Of a stretch of DNA of 49,572 nt, positions 34,501-44,921 are shown in pieces (positions within the stretch are counted from its first letter, which is position 1; each line of letters starts with the position of its first letter). This stretch comes from Diphasiastrum complanatum (lineage: Eukaryota > Streptophyta > Lycopodiopsida > Lycopodiales > Lycopodiaceae). The DNA lies in the NCBI GenBank assembly GCA_029204225.1, contig CM055092.1, forward strand, positions 68,814,042 to 68,863,613, given 5' to 3'. Under the pieces are notes generated by a model. It had not been told where the DNA came from. It saw only the letters and a program-made list of their open reading frames with translations, and ran no database searches. The position numbers were made by a program, and so were the translations under genes.

Positions 34501-37500
34501 CAAAACATTTGCATAGTGCATAATATAGCTAGTATAGGTGACTAGCTTTATTTTGAGTGGTACCACATCGGTAAGACAGTCGACAGTTTGTCGATTTGAG
34601 TCGGAGTTGCATGGGGTGCAGTTGAGTGTGACAAGGGTTTGAATGCTCGATTCGATAGTTGGTCGAATCGATCATTCGAGCACTTGTCGATAGTCGACAC
34701 TTGACACTCCTTCGATACTTCAACCTTCCTTGATAGTTTGATGCGTAGATACCTGTCTTTGATTCTGGTGTATTTTTGGAGACTGTGTGACAATGCAAGT
34801 AAATATGCAGCAACATGAATGAATCTAAATCTTAGAAGCCCGTTCCGAGCAAAAAGGGTCGAAACGTTCCGTTCCATCCGTTTTGTATGTCCTGGAACTA
34901 GTAACTGTTAATGTAAATTTAAAAAGAAATGATATACGACGATGAGAAAATAGCGGTTGAAATTCTGGGGCGTCTCTAGTTTGTGTGTTGGAGAAACCCC
35001 AAATTAGGAGTCTTGATACAAGACTGAATTGAACAATGAACATTGCGCATCTTGGATGGCTCATAACATAAAAATTGATGGTGCAAGAGTGGAAGTTTTT
35101 TCATCTAACCCACGAACAAAAGATGAGCATGAGATCCTATGCTGTTGAGGATATAACTTTCAAATAGTGCATATCAGTCACTGAGTAATGGGAACTATCA
35201 TCTTTGAGAAATTTCCAGTGCCCTTGATCTTGATTGCCTTAGAGCGGACCCCCCCCTTGCTCTTAGTGCTGTTACCTTTGGATTTTTCAACCCTGGGGCA
35301 TCTACAGTTTGTGCTTGGAGAATGAGAAAGAAAAAATGATATACGACGATGAGAAAATAGCGGTGCCTCTCTATACTAGGGGGAATGAGGAAGAAAACGT
35401 TCCTTGGTAGGAGTAACAATTTTTTTTGATCAAACTATTAGGGAGTACCTTTTGAAAACAAAACAAAATTTTCTTTTTTCTTCGTAGTGCAGTTGCAAAG
35501 AAATAATTGTGTTGTGGAAATGAGCACTTCGTAGCAGTTCCTCTATTTTACGGAAGTGATAATTAACCCTGGTCTCTTTGTAGAAAAATATTTTTTTTTT
35601 GAAGGGCCCGTTCCAGAACCTCTTGCCCCCTCCTGGCTGGCTCCAACTGCTCCTCCTCTGCTACTCCCTCCAGGTCGCCCTCTCAACTGTGATCTCGTAC
35701 TCTGGGAAGGCCCTATAAACTTAGAACCGACCTGGCCCTCAACTGCCTGTGAAAATCCAGTCCTCTCTACAAACTCCAGTATTTTGTTGGTAGCAACAAC
35801 AATCGGATTGTTCGCATTCAACCCTAAACCCTAAAATGCATGTGATTTGGGCCCTAAACCGAAAACATTCTCTAGAAGCGATAAAAACCGAAACTAACAG
35901 CACAGGCATGTTTGAGGGCATGACGAAACACAGTTTGGCCTAAAATTGCACCTCAATCAGATGATTATAAGCTACTTTGCAAAAAGAGTCAAAAACACAT
36001 GGAAGAGGGGCATGAGATTCATATCTTTTTATAGAAGCAAAAATGGGAAAAACTAACATCATGAGCATCTGTGTGGGGTTCAATACAGATGACTTGAAAC
36101 CAAAAACCAGTTCATTACGTTGCCTACAGCTCATTCTATGAGCTACCAAGGTTTGAAGTCAAAACTTACCTAAAATCGTTTTGGAGACAAACGCCGCCAC
36201 CTCGTCGCTTCCACCGTCCTGATCACGCACAGATCGATGCCCCACGCTGCCCGCAATCCACGATCACCTTCGCATCCTTGCTCTCTCTCACTCTCCAACT
36301 CTCAAAATACAAAATTTTTTATGTGGGCCGCGGGCTGCCTGCTCGCGGCCCACATAAAATAATTTCCAAGTTTTTTGCGTTTCGGGACTGCGTTTCTGGT
36401 CCCGGAAAGTGGGCGATCTGGAACGCGTGATCCGGATCGAAATCCTTTTGGATCGCGATCCGCTGCAACACAGCTTGTAATTGATGAGCAGCCTGTCTTG
36501 TTTCTACCAACTTGTCATAGTTTCATAATCCTCAATTACTATGGCAATAGAGGTTGCAATTCAAGTGTTTGATGTAGCAAAAAAGGAGGATTTGAGTAAT
36601 GCCAACGTTCTTGAAATGCCACAACAAGATTAGCTTCTAACGATGGATCACATTTTGGAATTAATAACAATGGATTATTTCAAAAAGATTGATATCAAGA
36701 AATTGACAAATCAGGTGGATCCAATCAAGGAACTAGGAATCAACCCAAAGGAAATGAGTTCCAAGTTCAAAGGCCAGTTTGGTGAAGATTTTTATTGCCA
36801 CGAAGTTGGTCACTTTATATGATAATGAAGTCTCAAGCATAGTTGCAGCGCGATTCCCGAATCGCGATCAGAATCGCGATTCCGATTCGCGATTCGGGAT
36901 TTTCCCAGAATCGTGTAGAATCGTTTTTTTTTCTTTTTTGAAATTATTTTAGGCAATATGGGTATCAGATGAAAGCTCTGATCGAGGGGATTATGATTGT
37001 GTAGTTTGCCGACTGTTTCGGGTGCGAAACACCAAAAAGTGTGTTTTCACTCGGGGAATTGGAAGGCCAAATCATGAAGAGGCCTTACCGTCGGGGCCGG
37101 GGTCTACCGGCAGCCCTCGGACCCTGCTGTTGGGGGGCGTTGCCCCCCAAACCCCCCACCGGGGGGCTACTGCCCCCCGAACCCCCCGTTTCTCGGGGGG
37201 CTACCGCCCCCCTTCGGGGGGCTACCGCCCCCCTTCGGGGTTCTGTCCCCCGAACCCCCCGTTTCCCGGGGGGCTACTGTCCCCCGAACCCCCTAGAGCT
37301 TCTTGCTATATAGACATTGTAGATAAAAATGCCACCGCCCCCCCCTTAAGATAAAAATGGGGTCCAAATGCGCGTCGAGAAGGGCCCAATATTTATGCCC
37401 CCAACTGTATGTACATTGCACTCACATCTCCAGTGAACCAATTGCAAAAGTGATCATCATCCATACAGTTGATAGTCCAAACTGTAGCATTAACATTTAC

Positions 37501-40500
37501 TGAAAACCAAAGCAAATGACAACCGGATAGCTACTGAAAATAAGATTTGTTTGTGCCTCATCTACTGCACTTATGAGAGGCAAAACGCTGGTTTGACCAT
37601 TGATCCCCTAAAAAAATTTCAGCAATAAGCTATTTTTCCAAAAAAAAATTTGTTTTTTTTTTTTTTTTTTTTGGCGATTCTGGGTCGCGAATCGCGATTC
37701 TGCGAATCGCGACCCGCGAATCGCAGACCCAGCGAATCGAGATTCGCTGCAACTATGGTCTCAAGTAAGCTTCCAAATTTGGGACATAAGCTGATGATGA
37801 TGATCAACTAAGCGAAAAAAGAATCAACACCACTATTGGTTTTGGATGGTTCTTATAAAGAAATAAATGATGAATCATTTCCATTTACTATGGAATATGC
37901 TGAAGATATGTTGAAAGTTGAAAACGGTTCTATTTCATACAAGAAAATGTACGAAGATGACATATGTTTTTCATAGTGAAAGAACCCTATTACTCCATGG
38001 ATACTTAATCTTTTTCAATTTTTCACAACTGGATTTAGAAGAGAAATATCCTTGGAAATATTTTGTTTCCCTCAAAAGCTGATCAAATGGAAAGCCGATC
38101 AAATGGAATGTTTTGTTCCAATGTATCAAGCTATGCCAGTCCTAGGAGTTACCATGATAGATTGGGGAGACATTATTTCAAACTTTTCGATTCATCAAAA
38201 AGGCAACATCTGCAAATGTTGTTCGAAGAAGGAAGTCATGTGTGGAGATTGTATGCATTATCTTTTTACCTTGATGACCTTTAAACAGGAACTGCATCAA
38301 ACAACTTGTTCTATTGGACAATGTATTCAATATTGCAAGATTCCCTGCATAAACAACCAAGAGGATCTTTCCGCCATATGGGATTTGAAAAATCTAAACG
38401 AGAAATCTATTGCTCTATCAAATGCATTAGAGCTACAAAATGAAAGCATCTATAGAGCAATGTACAAGGCATCAACACTGGATGCAGGGACAAAAAAAGA
38501 TGCATCAGGAATTGGATAGCCTATCTAATCAAGAAAGATATTGGAGAAGAAGACTATCGAATGTCTTGTTGCATGTATCCTATCAACCCATGCAACATTA
38601 ATTACTACTTAAGGCAGTTCCGTGTTTCATAAAACTCTTCTTTGGTGATCTTATTAAACCTATTGGACAAATTTTTAGATCAAAGGTTCATCTATAGAAG
38701 ATTGGGGAGTGTCATGTACTACATGTAATTAGCCCATGAGGTTAATAATTGCAATGCTAAATATAGGCATGGAAGTAAATTAGAATAGAATTAGCATAGC
38801 ATCATTCTTTACGGTTGATTTTACCCGTTATGTAGAAGCGTGCATGATTAGTGCAAGCATGAAGAACCTGATTTTTGCTAACTGTACACATGATCAATCA
38901 TGACAACAATTGTTCTGGGCTTATTCTGCATCAGATAACTTTCATCAAGAAGTCCCTACCTCAGTGGAAGAAGCTGTTTAGGTTGCTTCTTACTAGAACA
39001 GCTAACTGCACCAGTTCTGAAATAGAAACCATCTCCAATGGTTAAGGTTCTATCGTCCACACCACCTGCAAAATTCAAATCATTGTCAAATTGAAGACCA
39101 CTGCTACTGCTACAAGCAAGCCCAAAATCCCCTTGATACATCTAAGTATTCTCTTGGCTACTTCCTTAGGTCATGATCTAAATTGGTTGATTGAAATGCA
39201 ATCTAGGTCTTTTAATCATGAAATAGATAAGATTTTTTTGTCTATAGAAGTGACCATCAGTATACCCTTTGTCATCCAAAGGCAAAAGCTTTTGATGGTC
39301 TCTGGCTGCTCCAAAACTTGCTCTGTCTTGATTGGCAAATTGACATTGACAGGAAGAGTGCTGCCTTTTGCTACATTCTTGGCATTGTACTTGTTATTTA
39401 TTCTGAATTTTAATCTGTTTTTGTGCATCTACTTTGTTTTCATTTAGTGATAGAAACCATTCTTTTGTGATAGTTTTCACCTGACCATCAAGCTCATCAA
39501 ATATAAATTCTCCAGAACTAAAAAATGTCCTTGAAACAGGATCATAAGGTCTATAAGATTTGCACTTATTGTAGCCATGGGAATACATTTTTGACTTATG
39601 AACGAGCTTTTCTTTCTTTTCTTTGAAGAACAAAAACAATATGCACTACTTGCAAAAGTTCTGAGATAAAAGACATCAATTTTGATTCCTTTGAAAGCTT
39701 CTTGTGTTCAATATAACAACCTTGTTCAGTGCCTTTGCCCATAATGGTCGGAGTGGGCGATTGATGATTGAAGGCAGACATAATTAGATGCAGTCAAAAT
39801 TTTGTCAGCCAATCATTTAGGAGCGAGTTTGCCTTAACCTTTTTTCCCTAGCACGTTTTGACATATTCTTTCTGTGGCACCACTCTATTGTGGTTTAGTT
39901 ATGGAGAATTTTCTTTAAATGCTCAGAAACATTGTCAAACTAGAAATTACGTACTTTTCCAATTAGGACTCAAAAGACTTGAAGCTAAAGGCTAGAATCA
40001 ATGAAAGTCTTGCATTGCAATTGCAATTAAAGTCAATGAACCTAGTTGCTGCAAAGTTAACCTATTATATAGTTGGTCTTTACTATTGCTATCAAGAAGG
40101 TAAAATCATACATGTTAATGACAGGTTTTTGTCCTGTTGAGCTTGAAATTTGCATGTTGTATTTTTTTCAGGAGGAGCAAGAGAAAATTGCTAAAGGAGA
40201 GCGTTTTGCAATCAGGATATCGAATCTTGCCAATCTTATACTTTTTGTGGCTAAAGTTTATGCATCGATAAGGAGCAGGTCACTGGCTATTATCGCTTCA
40301 ACTCTTGATTCACTTTTGGATTTACTATCTGGATTTATTCTTTGGTTCACATCTGTTACTATGCGACGTCCAAATCCTTACCTTTATCCAATTGGGAAGA
40401 GGAGGATGCAACCTTTGGTTAGTATTCCTGTTTGAACTATGATGATTACTTGGACATTCATCTGCATCGAGTCTTGGAAAGCCGTGTTGTCAGCTTAGAA

Positions 40501-43500
40501 ACTCGTTCCGACCCAAACCACTCGGAACGTACTGTACATTCCGTACAGTACATTCCAGAACGTACTGGTTCGAATGTGGAACTAAGTACAAAAAGAAAAC
40601 ATTTTTTTCCCTTTATTAAATATTTTTAAATTTAAATTTTATTTTTTTGGCTGCCCTATGGTTGTCGGTTACAAGAGAATAGCTGGTTGACTGACAGTTT
40701 ATAGTTGCAATCATAACTGCAACCAGACATTTGAAATGTCCAAACATGAGACTTTTCAAACATGTTCCAAACATTCAAACGTTCTTTCCTCTTTTTAGTG
40801 GGGCAAAATAAATAAAATTTGGCTGCTATGTCTAAAAAATGATCAAGAGCAGTTGTACAATAAAATTAGGTACCTCTGGTCAATCAAAGCTTAAAACATT
40901 ATAAATACAAGGCACATCTGAAATGGTTTCTTGAACCAAACGAGCTGTAGCGATTGTTGTATGCTACTTAGGTCTTTAAACTATCTCAATGGCCAACCAG
41001 TGGTCCATCAAATTTGTTTAGGTTCAGCCTTGGGACCCTCTTTTCTGAAAGTTCCAGGACCTAATAACAAGAAAAACATTCATAAGACCCAAGTTTGAAA
41101 CAGGTTCTAAATGTGAGAGTTTCCACGCGACTTTGGAATGTTTTCCAAACATGTTTGTTTGCAACTACGGTTGGAATTATATTTAGTCACGGCATTCTTG
41201 ACATTTCTTGTTTGCTGCAAATTTTTGTGGATGGTTTTGGAACTCAAATGCAAATGGGAAATGAGCATTCAGTGTCATTTTGTGTCCTATGCAGGGAATT
41301 TTGGTTTTTGCTTCTATAATGGCAACGCTAGGACTTCAAATTTTATTAGAGTCGGTGCGCCAACTTGTGTCCAAGGTAAGGACTGCTTCTCTTCTATGCA
41401 TGCTCTCATTCATAGCTTTACTTCTAAGTCTAACAGTTTTCATAACACTTCCGTTTTTTAGCAGACATTCAAAGTTGGATTTATGGTGTACTATGTTGCT
41501 TTATGTAAACTAGTGAAAGGAGAAATGGTGTCATTGGGAGAAAGGAATCTTAAGTTCTTGAGCTTTGTTTGGATCTCTCTTAAAGTGTATCAATCTATCA
41601 TAAGTCTGCCTAATGCAACTTTGTGATAGATACATTTTGAATCATGATTCTTCACATATGTAGCGATCTAGATAATGATTTAACGATAAAATAAAAACTC
41701 AAGGGCATGCACAGTGTGAAGATGTCAACTATTTTCTTTTTGTGTATTCCTCTTGTTATCGTCCTGCTTGTTCTTATTATTGTAAAGGTGAGGTATTTTG
41801 GAAGGCATTTGTCACCAATAGGGAAGATGGTAAATTTGGGTTATATTGAGAACCACAATATTTTTCTTGTGAATTATGAGGATATTATGATAGTCATGTC
41901 ATTGGTATTAAATCATTAGGCTTGTTTTGAAATCCTGTTCTTTTATATCTTAAACGTTGTTTATAAGGCACCAGCATTTGGGACAACCAAATGTTTTTTA
42001 GGACTTGAGACCCGACTTGTGCCCTTTGTTCTTCCTTGTGGCCAAGGATTTGCAATTGTTCAAACTTGGCCCAAGGGAGCTCATTTTCACCACGGGGGAA
42101 TAGATGCATAGCTGTGAGTTGGGAAGAAAGATTGTGAATAGACTCAAATCTATTTGTGTGGTGTGAAAAGTATAAACAAAAAGGGATTCTGGCATGTGTG
42201 CTTGTGTGGTTTGGAGGCTATATTAATCAAGAAATACATCTCCTCTTCTTGGGATGATTTGTTGCATTATTGCCGGGAGCATTGTCATGGGCTTGTTTCC
42301 AGCATCTTTCAACCCTCAGCAAGTTATGAGTTATGAAGCTTGAATTTTTGGTTTTTTTGAGCAATTCACTCTCTTGCCAATGGGTGAATCCCTTCTAGGT
42401 TTGAATTGACAAATAGGGGATATAATCACGTCAATCTGGTGTATGCATGAAAAGGAAGAACAATCAGTTTTCTAGAGTTTTTTTTTGGTCCATTGTTGGT
42501 GCATTGTATGTGCATGTCGAAATCTTTCCATTTCGTGGTATTATAATGGTTCTATGGTGGTTTCTTAGATTTTCCTTACATGGAGGGGAAGTGCCAGAAT
42601 TGATTTTGGCTATTTTAGTCTCTTTTGGTTTTTCTAACTACGGTAGTTGCATGGTAACAAAGGTCAAGAGACCTTATTTGAAAGATCTGAAAATTTCTTG
42701 GAGATATACCAAGGTGCATGCAATGTTTCGCTATGACAAGTCTAAGTGGGTGGCTTGGGAGAAAGTAGCAAAGGTGAAGTGATCTTGTGTTTCCCATAAT
42801 TGCAATTAATCTCCTTTGGTTGGTGAAAGTGTTGATCAAGGAATGAAGATTGAGTTCAAGAGCAATGAATGCACAATCGAGAATGTGGTCAAGGTGGTTG
42901 CTCAAGGGATCGGGTGAGGAATGTTGTACAAGTTATCAAGCCTTCTAAATCCAAGGATAAGGTTAAATTTGATTGTGCGCTTGCATCCAAATTTATTTCC
43001 ATGTCTACATCGGCTTGTAGGTCAAGATCTTCATTATCAGTCCTGGTGTCAAAGGGACAGGGCAAATTGATGAAGAAAGAGGTGAAGCACTTCAAAAGGA
43101 AGATATAGGCAAAAGGAATAACAAGATCGAGGGAATTTCAAGGAGTAGACTACCACATTAGCGAAGCACATTTACCAAAAGGGAGGTTGGTCAAGATACA
43201 AGTGAGATGATAATTGATTATCATCATATGATTTAGCGTACTCAAGTTGGGTTAAATTTTAGGCATCTATGACTTAGGTACTCACTTCAGGTTAGCTGCA
43301 TGGAGCATGCAAAGTTCAAAGTCATAATTACCTGTTATGAATCTCTATACTCAGGATGCATAGTAGAAATCAATGCAGATCCCTCTAGAACATGTGAACC
43401 TCTGGAGGGCTCTATTCACAAGGTAAGTAGGGGTCAAGACATCATTTGTTAGTAGGATCAAGCTTGACAAAATTTTCTTGTACGAGCTCCTAGGTCAAGG

Positions 43501-44921
43501 GGTTTCCAGCGAAGATGAAGTTGAGAGCCGAGTTTGAGAGCACAAGAATCATTAGTGCTAGGCTAATCAATTTAATGCTTCTTGGTCTCCAAGGGAGGCT
43601 CGAACTTGAGACCAAAGAAACTTTGGATGTCAAGCTAACCAATTGAGCCAACTTGCTTGGGTTAACTATCAATTTAACGACAAAATAGGTTAGGAAATGT
43701 TTTGTATTAATGATGCTTTATTCTTTTTTCTCCTTTGTTCAGTTTCCATCATGGTATCAGAATATAGATGCTAAATTTCTATTAAAATTTCTGTCATATA
43801 AACCATGAAGGATATCCAAGCAAACACTAGAATTCAATTGCTAAGATGAAAAAAAAGTAAGATTGCCATTCTTTTCAAGCAAGCTAGATATACTCAAAAG
43901 AGTAGCTCACGAGTACGGATTTATCTGTCGTTACAGTTTTTTGATGTGGAAATCTAGCGATTTTTTTCACTGGACCCTTTTTGGGAGAAGTAAGCTTAGA
44001 TTCGGTAGCTTGTTCGTTTATATTCATGTTTGCATGGTCATGTCCTCCACCATTTACTTCAGGCATGCTGATGTCTTTGGTTTTCTCTCCAGGCTCACAA
44101 CTTAGAACTAACAGGAACCAAGCGTCAGTGGGTGGTGGGGATCATGATTTCTGTGACAATTGTGAAACTTGGACTTATGTTCTACTGTCGATTGTTTGAG
44201 AACGGAATCGTGAGAGCCTATGCTAAGGATCACTTATTTGATGTGATTACAAACGCAATTGGATTAGTTGCAGCTATTCTGGCCACTCTGGTTGTTTGGT
44301 GGATAGATCCTGCAGGTGCCATATTGGTATGCGATATTTGAATTTGTGAATTTTAAATCATGGTTGTGTGGTGGTTTTTGACACTAGTTTTGTTGTTGAT
44401 GTATTTTTAAGCTGCTGTCTTGCAAGTTTACTTGAACTTAGCTCCATCACCTATTGGACGATGATAATTTTACTGCTAAGCTAGAAACCTGTTGAAGGAG
44501 AATAAGGTTGGGATATTTCCAGAATGATCACATTTTATGCTTATGCTGCTATAGTGTTCCTTTGACTGCAGTTGGCATTGTACACGATGAAGTCCTGGTC
44601 AAGCACAGTCTTGGGAAAACGTTAATATTTTGGTGGGGAAGACTGCCTCTCCGGACTATCTTCAAAAGCTGACATATTTGTGCTGGAACCATCATTCAGA
44701 AATCCGTCTCATTGGATACTGTGAAGGCATATGGCTTTTGGGGTCTCACTACTTTGCAGAGGTTGACATTGTGCTGCCTGCTGATATGCCCTTTACAATC
44801 AGCACATGACATCGGTGAATCCCTTCAAAATAAGCTAGAGTCTTTGCCAGAGATTGAAAGGGCATTTGTTCACTTAGATTATGAGGTTTCCCACAGACCT
44901 GAACATTCAAAGAATGAATAG
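31406..44921 (+). CDS. Metal tolerance protein, Mn-type cation diffusion facilitator (MTP9/10/11-like)
   Basis: Exons 31406-31583, 32498-32610, 40172-40417, 41295-41375, 44093-44326 and 44572-44921, all GT-AG. Lengths 178, 113, 246, 81 and 234 nt join in frame; the last would give 345 nt after removing five extra bases, so about 398 aa, normal for the family. Seen: N-terminal soluble domain; [16 protein letters not shown] about 69-84; TM region with DSLLD (D143, D147); [17 protein letters not shown] about 169-185; DHLFD (D252, D256); a C-terminal cytoplasmic domain ending [10 protein letters not shown]. DxxxD at both sites marks the Mn-CDF group (Zn members have HxxxD). Such proteins load Mn2+ into Golgi, prevacuole or vacuole in exchange for protons. 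As sequenced, exon 6 is frameshifted, so it is either a consensus error or a very young pseudogene. ATG 31406 has G at -3 and +4. Confidence 0.9.
32498..32610 (+). CDS. MTP exon 2
   Basis: Acceptor ACTGCAG ends at 32497 and donor GTAAGG starts at 32611. Encodes residues 60-97, including [19 protein letters not shown]. Confidence 0.92.
33791..34832 (-). repeat. Family A LTR, minus orientation, solo or truncated
   Basis: Left end TGTTGGGTAAAATCGAGCGT corresponds to the 3' end of the LTR at 7045-8158 (shared AATTCGATAGGCGT, ACATGCACCGAGGGA). It stays similar across its length, including the TCGAATCGA-rich stretch at 34650-34700 and AACATGAATGAATCTA at 34814. It breaks off at about 34832, about 40 bp short of the full LTR. 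No PBS on the left. Minus-strand frames at 34529-34877 are inside it. Confidence 0.75.
34929..35364. repeat. Dispersed direct repeats about 407 bp apart
   Basis: ATGATATACGACGATGAGAA and the following AATAGCGGT occur exactly at 34929-34957 and 35336-35364. A looser repeat, CTGGGGC(G/A)TCT followed by AGTTTGTG and TTGGAGAA, accompanies both. This may be a degraded element starting at about 34830 with CTTAGAAGCCCGTTCCGAGC. Confidence 0.7.
35543..35834 (-). other. GC-richer open stretch, function unknown
   Basis: Open in two overlapping frames. The minus frame reads [20 protein letters not shown], then a Gly/Arg/Ser-rich tail with [12 protein letters not shown] do not recognise a family. It lies in MTP intron 2, so a retrotransposon gag tail or a retrocopy are both possible. 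Two teloboxes lie at its right edge. Confidence 0.25.
35820..35835. promoter_or_regulatory. Double telobox (AACCCTAAACCCTAAA)
   Basis: Two plant telomere-type units in tandem (complement TTTAGGG). In plant promoters this motif is common near genes for translation; here it lies in an intron, so a regulatory role is unproven. Confidence 0.5.
36318..36358. repeat. Perfect 15-bp inverted repeat (hairpin)
   Basis: TTTATGTGGGCCGCG and CGCGGCCCACATAAA separated by 11 bp. GC-rich stem in AT-rich surroundings. Confidence 0.9.
36540..36837 (+). pseudogene. Copia gag-like remnant left of the hAT-type element
   Basis: Two frames carry gag-linker-like sequence: one reads [11 protein letters not shown] and [18 protein letters not shown], another [17 protein letters not shown], a zinc-knuckle-like CHEVGH without its first Cys pair. 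Interrupted by stops. The hAT-type element inserted at 36838. Confidence 0.45.
36830..36837. repeat. Left 8-bp target-site duplication of the hAT-type element
   Basis: GTCTCAAG, identical to 37758-37765. Confidence 0.9.
36838..37757. mobile_element. Non-autonomous hAT-type DNA transposon (920 bp)
   Basis: Perfect 13-bp terminal inverted repeats CATAGTTGCAGCG/CGCTGCAACTATG, extending imperfectly, with perfect 8-bp target duplications. Both ends carry arrays of CGCGATTCG/CGAATCGCG palindromes. The core (about 37080-37290) is a C/G-rich series of GGGGGGCTACCGCCCCCC-like inverted motifs. No transposase. The open frames at 37022-37354 arise from this low-complexity core. Eight-bp duplications point to the hAT superfamily. 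Confidence 0.85.
37758..37765. repeat. Right 8-bp target-site duplication of the hAT-type element
   Basis: GTCTCAAG. Confidence 0.9.
37766..38700 (+). other. Coding-like remnant of unknown identity
   Basis: Several frames carry non-random looking peptides: [20 protein letters not shown] (about 37890), [20 protein letters not shown] followed by [20 protein letters not shown] (about 38150-38270), and [20 protein letters not shown] (about 38490). They change frame and meet stops. No family recognised. It continues across the hAT insertion from 36540, so it may be one decayed element or a retrocopy. The 155-codon plus frame at 38052 is not the frame with the most protein-like sequence. Confidence 0.35.
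38940..39930 (-). pseudogene. Copia pol remnant, internally deleted
   Basis: On the minus strand, in order: integrase core scrap (about 39890, a decayed PQxxGxxER-like stretch); SKKRKKS and [20 protein letters not shown], then FIFDE (integrase C-terminal GYxxxxKxYRxYxP, about 39480-39620); a bridge; TRPDLHFA-like RPRLHFNQP (about 39190); then RNase H FAGGVDD and [11 protein letters not shown] (about 38960-39080). Nearly all of the reverse transcriptase is missing. Stops and frame changes throughout. Confidence 0.75.
40172..40417 (+). CDS. MTP exon 3
   Basis: 82 codons, residues 98-179. Acceptor TTTTTTTCAG, donor GTTAGT. Holds [20 protein letters not shown], the first DxxxD metal site, and [16 protein letters not shown]. 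Confidence 0.95.
40418..41294 (+). other. MTP intron 3
   Basis: 877 bp, GT-AG. Contains TTCCG-rich palindromic sequence at 40490-40580 (ACGTACTGTACATTCC and CCGTACAGTACATTCC) that starts with CTTAGAAACTCGTTCCGACC, resembling CTTAGAAGCCCGTTCCGAGC at 34829. A shared DNA element is possible. Confidence 0.6.
41295..41375 (+). CDS. MTP exon 4
   Basis: 27 codons, residues 180-206: [20 protein letters not shown] then VRQLVSK. Acceptor TATGCAG, donor GTAAGG. Confidence 0.95.
43566..43575. repeat. Target-site duplication of SINE copy 2 (left on plus strand)
   Basis: ATCAATTTAA, identical to 43668-43677. Confidence 0.75.
43576..43667 (-). mobile_element. Ultra-short tRNA-derived SINE, copy 2 (about 92 bp)
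   Basis: On the minus strand: GTTGGCTCAATTGGTTAGCT (A box TGGCTCAATTGG), then CCAAAGTTTCTTTGGTCTCA, then B box AGTTCGAGCC and the same ACCAAGAAG end as copy 1. About 85% identical to 26904-26988. Flanked by 10-bp duplications, so it is an independent insertion. Confidence 0.85.
43668..43677. repeat. Target-site duplication of SINE copy 2 (right on plus strand)
   Basis: ATCAATTTAA. Confidence 0.75.
43752..43761 (+). other. Primer-binding-like site in MTP intron 4
   Basis: TGGTATCAGA after TTTCCATCA. This is the first ten bases of the tRNA-Met PBS next to a CA. It suggests an old copia 5' LTR end just to the left; no gag follows. Confidence 0.45.
44093..44326 (+). CDS. MTP exon 5
   Basis: 78 codons, residues 207-284. 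Acceptor CTCTCCAG, donor GTATGC. Holds [20 protein letters not shown] and [16 protein letters not shown], the second DxxxD site, ending [10 protein letters not shown]. Confidence 0.95.
44572..44921 (+). CDS. MTP exon 6, with five single-base homopolymer expansions
   Basis: Starts [14 protein letters not shown] after acceptor GACTGCAG. The family frame then shifts at about 44613 (GGG), 44714 (GG), 44737 (TTTT), 44740 (GGGG) and 44789 (CCC), each one base longer than the conserved protein needs. Between the shifts the protein is well conserved: [19 protein letters not shown] and LPADMPL-like, then [39 protein letters not shown] and TAG at 44919-44921. Removing five bases gives 345 nt, exactly in frame. 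Confidence 0.9.

Larger units (their letters stand above)
32611..40171 (+). other. MTP intron 2 (7561 bp), TE-filled
   Basis: Runs from GTAAGG to TTTTTTTCAG. Contains a minus-strand family A LTR (33791-34832), short repeats (34929-35364), a fold-back (36318-36358), a hAT-type element (36838-37757) inserted in a coding-like remnant, and a minus-strand copia pol remnant (38940-39930). Spliced size is unknown without transcripts. Confidence 0.8.
41376..44092 (+). other. MTP intron 4
   Basis: 2717 bp. Contains the second SINE copy (43576-43667), a PBS-like site at 43752, and unassigned open stretches at 42447-43108 without recognisable motifs. Confidence 0.7.

Noticed and set aside
37022-37354. 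Pro-rich open frames in two registers
   Set aside because: They come from the C/G-ladder core of the hAT-type element.
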